From Mesonia sp. K7 (GTDB taxonomy: Bacteria > Bacteroidota > Bacteroidia > Flavobacteriales > Flavobacteriaceae): 64,000 nucleotides of DNA. The notes below the pieces were generated by a model, which had not been told where the DNA came from, made no database searches, and worked only from the letters and a program-made list of their open reading frames with translations. Below, piece after piece: positions 16,345 to 22,965 of this stretch (positions within the stretch are counted from its first letter, which is position 1; each line of letters begins with the position of its first letter). The position numbers and the translations under genes were made by a program. The DNA lies in contig NZ_QKQV01000009.1 of the NCBI RefSeq assembly GCF_003233725.1, forward strand, positions 46,165 to 110,164, written 5' to 3'.

Positions 16345-17091
16345 ATGAAAGTGAAAACAATTTTAATCTCGCAGCCAGAACCAAAGGTTGATAATTCTCC
16401 TTACGCAGAATTAGAAGAAAAACAAAAAGTAAAAATTGATTTCATACCGTTTATACATGTTGAAGGAGCTAGTTCTAAAGATGTAAGACAACAAAAAATT
16501 GATTTATCTAAATTTACTGCCATTGTTCTTACCAGTAGAAATGCAGTAGATCACTTTTTTAGAATTGCAGAAGAAATGCGCTACAAAGTGCCAGACACGC
16601 TAAGGTATTTTTGCCAAAGTGAGGCTGTTGCTTATTACCTGCAAAAATATGTCGTCTATAGAAAAAGGAAAATCTATGTAGGGAAGAGAACTTTTCCTGA
16701 GCTTATTCCTTTAATTAAAAAGTACAAAGACGAAAAGTTTTTATTGCCTTCTTCTGATGTTTTAAAACCAGAAATCCCAAAAAATTTAGACAAGGTAGGT
16801 GTAGATTGGACAAGAGGGATTTTTTACAAAACTGTCATCAGTGATTTGTCACATTTAGAAAAAGTATTCTATGATGTCGTGGTATTTTTTAGTCCAAGCG
16901 GAATCAAATCTTTATTTGAAAATTTCCCGGATTTTAAACAAAACAATACCCGAATTGCCGTTTTTGGGAACTCTACCATTAAAGCTGCAAAAGAACACGG
17001 TTTAGAAGTAAACATTCAAGCGCCAACACCAGAAACCCCTTCAATGACGATGGCGTTAGAGAAATACATCAAAGAACACAACAAGAAATAA
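16345..17091 (+). CDS. hemD: Uroporphyrinogen-III synthase family protein
   Basis: This 248-residue two-domain protein of the HemD fold would cyclise hydroxymethylbilane to uroporphyrinogen III in heme synthesis. Recognisable parts are the N-terminal ILISQPEP strand, VLTSRNAVDHFFR (55-67), FFSPSGIKSLFENFP (about 181-195) and the final glycine-poor helix region with TPETPSMTMALEKYI. HemD proteins diverge strongly and have few fixed residues. A second, non-heme role is possible because the gene sits with DUF4271 rather than other hem genes. A strong terminator follows. Confidence 0.75.
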   Translation: MKVKTILISQPEPKVDNSPYAELEEKQKVKIDFIPFIHVEGASSKDVRQQKIDLSKFTAIVLTSRNAVDHFFRIAEEMRYKVPDTLRYFCQSEAVAYYLQKYVVYRKRKIYVGKRTFPELIPLIKKYKDEKFLLPSSDVLKPEIPKNLDKVGVDWTRGIFYKTVISDLSHLEKVFYDVVVFFSPSGIKSLFENFPDFKQNNTRIAVFGNSTIKAAKEHGLEVNIQAPTPETPSMTMALEKYIKEHNKK

Positions 17092-17109
17092 TCTTTGAAA
17101 ATTACCTAT

Positions 17110-17146
17110 AAAAAAAGCCTGATTTTTTAATCAGGCTTTTTTGCTT
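17110..17146. terminator. Bidirectional terminator between hemD and pckA
   Basis: The stem aaaaaagcctgatt / aatcaggctttttt with a TTTT loop is A-rich on one side and T-rich on the other, so it can act for both convergent genes. Confidence 0.88.
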
Positions 17147-17161
17147 ATCTTAAATCCAGAA

Positions 17162-18763
17162 CTATAAATTATTTCCTGGACAGCTTTCTAAAATTTCTTC
17201 GTTGGCATATTCCTTAAATTTATCGAAATTATTTTTGAAATAACCTGCCAACTGGTTTGCTTTTTGGTCGTAAGCTGCTTTGTCTGACCACGTGTTTCTT
17301 GGGTTTAAAATTTCAGAAGGTACATTTAGGCATTCCTTTGGCATCTGTAAACCAAAAATTGGGTGCGTTTCATACTCTACGTTTTCTAACTCTCCTTCTA
17401 AGGCAGAAGAAATCATCTCACGGGTATATCTTATTTTCATGCGATTACCAACTCCATAAGGACCACCTGTCCAACCCGTATTCACCAACCAAACATTTAC
17501 CCCTGCTTCTTTCATTTTCTTGCTCAACATTTCTGCATAGCGTGTTGGATGCAACGGCATAAATGGCGCCCCAAAACAAGCTGAGAAACTTGGTACAGGC
17601 TCTGTAATTCCTGCTTCTGTTCCCGCTACTTTTGCAGTGTAACCACTAATAAAATGGTAAGCTGCTTGACCCGGAGTTAGTTTGCTAATTGGAGGCAAAA
17701 CCCCAAATGCATCTGCTGTTAAAAAGAAAATATTCTTAGGGTTGGCAGCAATAGATGGCTGCTGGATGTTGTTTATATGATGAATTGGGTAACTTACTCT
17801 TGTATTTTGCGTAATCGTAGTGTCGTCGAAATCTACATCACCATCTTTGATAATGACATTCTCCAATATTGCGCCTGGCTTAATGGCTTTATAAATATCT
17901 GGCTCATTTTCTTCTGAAAGGTTGATTACTTTTGCGTAGCAACCTCCTTCGAAGTTAAAGATTTTGTTTTCTGCCGTCCAACCGTGTTCATCGTCACCAA
18001 TTAACTTTCTTTCTGGATCTGCCGAAAGTGTGGTTTTTCCCGTTCCCGAAAGACCAAAGAAAACAGCTGTATCGCCTTCTTCTCCTACATTTGCAGAACA
18101 GTGCATCGGAAGTGTATTTTTATCTACCGGCAAGATAAAGTTTAACGCAGAGAAGATTCCTTTTTTGATTTCTCCCGTATAACCCGTTCCGCCAATAAGG
18201 GCTATTTTCTTCCCAAAATTTAAAATTGCAAAATTGTGTTGTCTCGTTCCATCTACTTCTGGGTCTGCCATAAAACCTGGAGCGTTAACCACAATCCAGT
18301 CTTCTTTAAAGTTTTCAAGTTCACTTTCTGTAGGCCTTAAAAACATATTGTAAGCAAACATGTTGCTCCAAGGGTATTCGTTAATCACACGAATATTGAG
18401 TTTGTAAGCTGGATCCGCGCAAGCGTAAGCATCTCTCACAAAAACCTCTTTATTAGACAAATAAGCAGTTACTTTATCGTAAAGCTTATCAAATTTTTCT
18501 GAGTCAAAAGGAATATTGATATTTCCCCACCAAACTTCATTTTCGGTTACTTCATCTTTTACAATAAAACGATCTTGCGGTGATCTTCCTGTAAATTCAC
18601 CTGTATTGATTGCCAATGCACCCGAGTTTACTTCAACTCCTTGGCCTTTTTCTATAGTGATGTTATGCAATTCTTCTGGAGATAGTTGGTATCTCACCTT
18701 CGCATCATTAATCCCGTACTTTTCTAAAGAAACTTTATGAATAGTTTTATTTTTTTCCAACAT
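17162..18763 (-). CDS. pckA: Phosphoenolpyruvate carboxykinase (ATP)
   Basis: This 533-residue cytosolic enzyme of gluconeogenesis converts oxaloacetate and ATP to phosphoenolpyruvate, CO2 and ADP. The P-loop is GLSGTGKTT at 237-245 and the metal site IGDDEHGW follows at about 255-262. TGRSPQDRF (58-66) is the substrate-binding region and RVSYPIHHINNI lies further on. The ATP-type rather than GTP-type follows from the P-loop form. It is a single gene with its own -7 box (minus strand TATTTTTG at 18790-18797) and a terminator. Confidence 0.97.
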   Translation of the reverse strand: MLEKNKTIHKVSLEKYGINDAKVRYQLSPEELHNITIEKGQGVEVNSGALAINTGEFTGRSPQDRFIVKDEVTENEVWWGNINIPFDSEKFDKLYDKVTAYLSNKEVFVRDAYACADPAYKLNIRVINEYPWSNMFAYNMFLRPTESELENFKEDWIVVNAPGFMADPEVDGTRQHNFAILNFGKKIALIGGTGYTGEIKKGIFSALNFILPVDKNTLPMHCSANVGEEGDTAVFFGLSGTGKTTLSADPERKLIGDDEHGWTAENKIFNFEGGCYAKVINLSEENEPDIYKAIKPGAILENVIIKDGDVDFDDTTITQNTRVSYPIHHINNIQQPSIAANPKNIFFLTADAFGVLPPISKLTPGQAAYHFISGYTAKVAGTEAGITEPVPSFSACFGAPFMPLHPTRYAEMLSKKMKEAGVNVWLVNTGWTGGPYGVGNRMKIRYTREMISSALEGELENVEYETHPIFGLQMPKECLNVPSEILNPRNTWSDKAAYDQKANQLAGYFKNNFDKFKEYANEEILESCPGNNL

Positions 18764-18789
18764 GTTTTTTATTTGTTGTGATTATCTAA

Positions 18790-18797
18790 CAAAAATA
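18790..18797 (-). promoter_or_regulatory. -7 box of pckA
   Basis: The plus-strand CAAAAATA reads TATTTTTG on the minus strand, an exact TAnnTTTG match 27 bases before the pckA ATG. Confidence 0.45.
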
Positions 18798-18835
18798 GAA
18801 ATTATACACTATATATATAATTTTAGCGCTGTTTT

Positions 18836-19225
18836 TTATTCACTTTTTATTTTTAATAAACTAATTATTAGCCATAACCACACCATAATAAGCAGCATTC
18901 CGCCAATAGGGGTGATAAAGCCAATTGTTGTAAAGTCGAAGCTCGACAAGCTATTGGTTGCCAAGCCGTAAATTGAGCCAGAAAAAAGCACAATTCCTAT
19001 GAGAATAAAGTAGAAAATCACATTTTTAGCTTTCGCGGAAAGCCTTGAAAACATTCCACAAAACAAGGCTAAAAAAGCATGATAGAATTGATACCTTACG
19101 CCAACTTCAAAAGTTTGTATCGCCTCTTGTGAAATATGTTTTTCTAAACCGTGGCTTGCAAATGCTCCTAAAATAACTGCTGTTAAACCTAAAATACTTC
19201 CTAAAAGCAATAGTTTTTTACTCAT
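18836..19225 (-). CDS. DUF423 membrane protein
   Basis: This 129-residue protein has four membrane helices. The DUF423 signature lies near the N-terminus: LGAFASHGLEKHIS (about 20-33) followed by FEVGVRYQFYHAFLAL. A later GGMLLIMVWLWLII helix closes the protein. Family function is unknown (YgdD group, inner membrane). It lies 72 bases upstream of pckA in the same direction and is divergent from the saccharopine-dehydrogenase-like gene. Confidence 0.85.
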   Translation of the reverse strand: MSKKLLLLGSILGLTAVILGAFASHGLEKHISQEAIQTFEVGVRYQFYHAFLALFCGMFSRLSAKAKNVIFYFILIGIVLFSGSIYGLATNSLSSFDFTTIGFITPIGGMLLIMVWLWLIISLLKIKSE

Positions 19226-19292
19226 ATTTTTTTATTCAAAAATTAATGGTTTACTTTGAAGTAACAACTAACAAAAGTACGTAAAATTATCT

Positions 19293-20663
19293 ATGCGAAA
19301 CATCCTAATCATTGGCTGCGGGAAGTCTTCTTCGGCCTTAATAAAATACTTACAAGAAAAATCTGAAAGCGAAAACTTAAAGCTCACCATTGGTGATATT
19401 TCACTAGAAAATGCTCAAAAGTTCGTCAATAATCACCCCAAAACCCAAGCTATAAAATTAGATATCTTTGACAAAACCCAACGCCAAGAGAGGCTTCAAG
19501 AGGCTGATATCGTCATTTCGATGCTCCCGGCGAGATTTCATATAGAAGTTGCCAAAGATTGTATTGTTTTCAATAAAAATCTGGTCACAGCTTCATACAT
19601 CAGCAAAGAAATGGAAGCACTTGACGAGCAAGTAAAGGCCAACAACTTGGTTTTTATGAACGAAATTGGTGTCGACCCAGGTATCGACCATATGAGTGCG
19701 ATGCAAGTAATTGATAACATTAGAGCTCAAGGCGGAAAAATGCTCTTGTTTGAATCTTTTACAGGCGGTTTGGTCGCACCAGAAAGCGACAATAATTTAT
19801 GGAATTACAAATTTACCTGGAACCCTAGAAACGTAGTCGTTGCAGGACAAGGTGGAGCTGCAGAGTTTATTCAAGAAGGGCAGTTTAAGTATATTCCTTA
19901 CCATCGTCTTTTTAGAAGAACAGAGTTTATGGAAGTAGAAGGCTACGGAAAATTTGAAGGTTATGCCAACCGAAATTCATTGGCTTACCAAGAGGTTTAC
20001 GGCTTGCAAAACATCAAAACACTTTACCGCGGGACTCTACGAAGAGTAGGTTTTAGTAAAGCTTGGAATATGTTTGTGCAATTAGGAATGACCGATGACA
20101 CCTACAACATGGAAAACTCGGAAGAGATGAGCTACCGTGATTTTGTAAATGCCTTTTTACCTTATTCACCAACCGATTCGGTAGAGTTAAAGACCCGATA
20201 TTCTCTTAAAATAGACCAAGACGATTTGATGTGGGAAAAACTCGTAGAACTTGACATTTTTAACCGCAACAAAAAAATAGGGATCAAAAATGCTACGCCT
20301 GCCCAAGCTTTACAAAAAATACTGGAAGACAAATGGACACTTTCGCCAGATGATAAAGATATGATTGTGATGTACCATAAATTTGGGTATGAACTCAACG
20401 GTGAGAAAAAGCAGATAGATTCTACGATGGTACTCGAAGGCGAAAACCAAACCTATACTGCCATGGCAAAAACGGTAGGTTTACCAGTAGCAATTGCTGC
20501 ACTGAAGATCCTGAATAGAGAAATCACCACTTCGGGTGTTTTACGACCTATCGATCAAGCTGTCTACGAACCTATTTTAAAAGAACTTGAAACCTATGGG
20601 GTTATCTTTAAAGAAAAAGAGATGAAATATCTAGGTTATAATATCGATAATGTAGTGGGCTGA
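19293..20663 (+). CDS. Saccharopine dehydrogenase/reductase family protein
   Basis: This 456-residue oxidoreductase has the N-terminal nucleotide-binding motif IIGCGKSSSALIKYL. ADIVISMLPARFH (about 70-82), NEIGVDPGIDHMSAM (about 125-139) and GGLVAPESDNNLWNYKFTW (residues 154-172) follow, as in saccharopine reductases (Lys9 type) that join or split lysine and 2-oxoglutarate adducts. It probably acts in lysine degradation, or in a related spermidine-type reaction such as carboxynorspermidine synthesis; the sequence does not decide. It stands alone and is divergent from DUF423. Confidence 0.82.
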   Translation: MRNILIIGCGKSSSALIKYLQEKSESENLKLTIGDISLENAQKFVNNHPKTQAIKLDIFDKTQRQERLQEADIVISMLPARFHIEVAKDCIVFNKNLVTASYISKEMEALDEQVKANNLVFMNEIGVDPGIDHMSAMQVIDNIRAQGGKMLLFESFTGGLVAPESDNNLWNYKFTWNPRNVVVAGQGGAAEFIQEGQFKYIPYHRLFRRTEFMEVEGYGKFEGYANRNSLAYQEVYGLQNIKTLYRGTLRRVGFSKAWNMFVQLGMTDDTYNMENSEEMSYRDFVNAFLPYSPTDSVELKTRYSLKIDQDDLMWEKLVELDIFNRNKKIGIKNATPAQALQKILEDKWTLSPDDKDMIVMYHKFGYELNGEKKQIDSTMVLEGENQTYTAMAKTVGLPVAIAALKILNREITTSGVLRPIDQAVYEPILKELETYGVIFKEKEMKYLGYNIDNVVG

Positions 20664-20721
20664 GTAAATTTATGATTTTCAGAAATTTTGTGTATTTTTA
20701 TAAAGCTAAATTTTCTGAATT

Positions 20722-21423
20722 ATGAAAAAAGCATTACTCCTTTTCACTTTTTTATGGTTTAATTTTTCTGTAAATGCTCAAGTAGGTCCACTTGTACAAG
20801 AAAACTGGGTTGCAACTAAAGTTACGATAAATAATGTAGATTATTTACCGGACAATTCTATTGCTCATAGTTTTTTAAATTTTATTGGCGGGTATATAGT
20901 AATGGGTGTTTGTGATTATAATGTTAGCGGCGAAATAGAATTTATCGATAATTCTAAAATTCATATCAAATACGGGTATGCAACACTTGCATTTAGCTGT
21001 CAATATTTACCCTTTACAGACTACTATCCAGACACAATTATTCTTACTAATGACTTATTAAATCAAGTTCTCGTTGAGTTAGATTATCAAGCTACTCTAG
21101 TTGACAATATAAACAATGAATATGAACTTACCATCACAAATAAAAATGGTGACAAAGCGTATTACACCAACAAACCACTTTCAACAGGTAATTTAGTTAT
21201 AAAAAATATCTCTATTTACCCAAACCCAACACAGAACGAGTTTAGCATTACAGCTGACAATCATCAAATTCAAAAGGTTAACTTATATAGCCTACAAGGA
21301 AAACTGATTAAAACCTTTTCAGATGATATTTCCTATATTATTTCTGAATTCAATTCTGGAATCTATTTTGCTGAAATTCAAACAGAAATAGGAACAACAG
21401 TCAAGAAAATTATAAAAAAATAA
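20722..21423 (+). CDS. Small T9SS-exported protein of unknown function
   Basis: This 233-residue protein has a signal peptide ending ...FSVNAQ (about 20). A middle region (about 25-150) is rich in beta-strands with two Cys (VMGVCDYNVSG; LAFSCQYLP) and looks lipocalin- or META-like. A type A sorting domain follows from about 160 (ISIYPNPTQNEFSI ... FNSGIYFAEIQT ... VKKIIKK). It should reach the cell surface through the type IX secretion system. No catalytic motif was recognised. It is a single gene ending in a strong terminator. Confidence 0.7.
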   Translation: MKKALLLFTFLWFNFSVNAQVGPLVQENWVATKVTINNVDYLPDNSIAHSFLNFIGGYIVMGVCDYNVSGEIEFIDNSKIHIKYGYATLAFSCQYLPFTDYYPDTIILTNDLLNQVLVELDYQATLVDNINNEYELTITNKNGDKAYYTNKPLSTGNLVIKNISIYPNPTQNEFSITADNHQIQKVNLYSLQGKLIKTFSDDISYIISEFNSGIYFAEIQTEIGTTVKKIIKK

Positions 21424-21430
21424 AAACAAG

Positions 21431-21458
21431 AAGCCTTCGTTTTCCGAAGGCTTTTTTA
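21431..21458 (+). terminator. Intrinsic terminator
   Basis: The stem aagccttcg / cgaaggctt with a 5-base loop is followed by T5, directly after the small T9SS protein gene and before the convergent peptidase gene. Confidence 0.85.
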
Positions 21459-21479
21459 TTCCACGAAAGTAAAATTATT

Positions 21480-22166
21480 TTAGTCTCTACTTAAGAAAAT
21501 ACTTAAAAAGTAGAGTAAGGTAGCTAACGAACCAAGTGCTGCAACCACATAAGTTCTCGCGGCCCATTTGAGTGAATCCTCAGCACCTTTATACTCCTCT
21601 GCTGTTACCATATTGTTGTTTTTTAACCAAGCAAGCGCGCGATTACTAGCATCATACTCTACCGGCAAAGTCACAAAACTAAACAGTGTTCCTAAACCAA
21701 ACATAATGATACCGATAAGTAAAACGGTTTGCCCAACTCCAGCGCCAACCATCGTATAAAGTATGATTCCGCCAAAAATCACCCATTGGCTAAATTTTGA
21801 AGCTATACTTACCAAAGGCACTAAATTGGTTCGCATTTGCAACCAATTGTATGCTTTGGCGTGTTGCACGGCGTGGCCACATTCGTGAGCCGCTACTGCT
21901 GCCGCAGCTGCATTTCTTTGTGAATAAACACCCTCACTTAAGTTTACTGTCTTTTTGCTCGGGTTGTAATGATCGGTCAACATTCCTGGTGTTGAAATCA
22001 CTTTTACATCGTGAATCCCGTTATCAGAAAGCATTTTTTGAGCGATTTCTGCACCGCTCAATCCGTTTTGTAATTGTACTTTTGAGTAATGTTTAAATTT
22101 TGATTTTAGCTTGTAACTCACAAACCAACTAACCAGCATAATGACACCAACTAATATATAATACAT
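21480..22166 (-). CDS. Zinc metallopeptidase, YugP/membrane type
   Basis: The start is taken at ATG 22166 (228 residues), giving MYYILVGVIMLVSW as a first membrane helix; the longer frame to 22271 adds a polar stretch without homologous character. The zinc motif HECGHAVQH lies at about 94-102 (HExxH form), and PVEYDASNRALAWL near 170 carries the likely third ligand region. C-terminal hydrophobic helices flank it. The family (Bacillus YugP) is a membrane-bound protease of unknown target, perhaps in envelope quality control. Gene ends are convergent with the T9SS protein. Confidence 0.85.
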   Translation of the reverse strand: MYYILVGVIMLVSWFVSYKLKSKFKHYSKVQLQNGLSGAEIAQKMLSDNGIHDVKVISTPGMLTDHYNPSKKTVNLSEGVYSQRNAAAAAVAAHECGHAVQHAKAYNWLQMRTNLVPLVSIASKFSQWVIFGGIILYTMVGAGVGQTVLLIGIIMFGLGTLFSFVTLPVEYDASNRALAWLKNNNMVTAEEYKGAEDSLKWAARTYVVAALGSLATLLYFLSIFLSRD

Positions 22167-22361
22167 CTTTATTTGTTTAATTGTTTTGGTAAAGATATCA
22201 AAAATATCGCCACTTTTTACGAATGCAATTTTGTCAGTAAGAGATTTTATTTCAAGGCAATTTATTACCAAAAACTTAACAAGATTTTACATTTTTATTA
22301 TCAGAAATAGTAAAATAATCATGTAATTTTAGGTTCTTAACATTAAAAACAAAGATTTATT

Positions 22362-22823
22362 ATGGGATTATTTTCATTTATTAAAGACGCGGGAGCAAAA
22401 ATTTTTGGTATCGGAAAAACTTCTGAAGAAGAAAAAGCTGAAGCGATTAGCAGTTTACGTACGACGATTTCTAGTTTAAACCTACAAGTGAGAGATTTGA
22501 ATATTGATATAAACGACGATGTAGCAACCGTAAGTGGCGTTGCAAAAGACCAAGCTACCAAAGAAAAAGTGGTTTTGGTAGTAGGAAACACCAACGGAAT
22601 TGCGCAAGTACAAGATAATTTATCTGTTGAGGTTCAAGAAACTGTACCACAAGCAAGATTTCACACCGTAAAAAGTGGTGACACTCTAAGTAAAATTTCT
22701 AAAGAGGTATACGGTGACGCGATGAAATATCCTGTGATTTTTGAAGCCAATAAACCTATGCTTACCGATCCGGATAAAATTTATCCTGGTCAAGTATTGA
22801 GAATTCCTCATCTAAAAGGATAA
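22362..22823 (+). CDS. lysM: BON and LysM domain protein, Kbp/YgaU-like
   Basis: This 153-residue protein has no signal peptide. Residues about 35-90 form a BON domain (VRDLNIDINDDVATVSGVAKD) and residues about 98-152 a LysM domain (HTVKSGDTLSKISKEVYGD ... IYPGQVLRIP). The layout and length match E. coli Kbp (YgaU), a cytoplasmic potassium-binding protein, and proteins annotated as peptidoglycan-binding LysM. Its role here is inferred only from that likeness. A terminator follows 20 bases on. Confidence 0.88.
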   Translation: MGLFSFIKDAGAKIFGIGKTSEEEKAEAISSLRTTISSLNLQVRDLNIDINDDVATVSGVAKDQATKEKVVLVVGNTNGIAQVQDNLSVEVQETVPQARFHTVKSGDTLSKISKEVYGDAMKYPVIFEANKPMLTDPDKIYPGQVLRIPHLKG

Positions 22824-22842
22824 AACATATTGCTATGAAAGA

Positions 22843-22875
22843 GAAACCCGAGGAAGTTCCTCGGGTTTTTTGTTT
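22843..22875 (+). terminator. Intrinsic terminator
   Basis: The stem aaacccgagga / tcctcgggttt with a 3-base loop is followed by T6, after the LysM gene. Confidence 0.88.
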
Positions 22876-22920
22876 TAAGTATTAATCACAACAAATTCTA
22901 TAGATAAAAGCGACAAGACA

Positions 22921-22957
22921 ATAAAACTGCTTCGTCATTTCACTTCTTGCAGTGACA
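22921..22957. repeat. Solo half of an interspersed repeat (GTCACTGC type)
   Basis: On the minus strand it reads GTCACTGCAAGAAGTG followed by AAATGACGAAGCAG. This is the same kind of word as the right end of the element at 42145-42236 (GTCACTGCGAAGAGAG, then AAGCGATGA). It lies between convergent gene ends. Confidence 0.4.
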
Positions 22958-22965
22958 ATGCGTAA

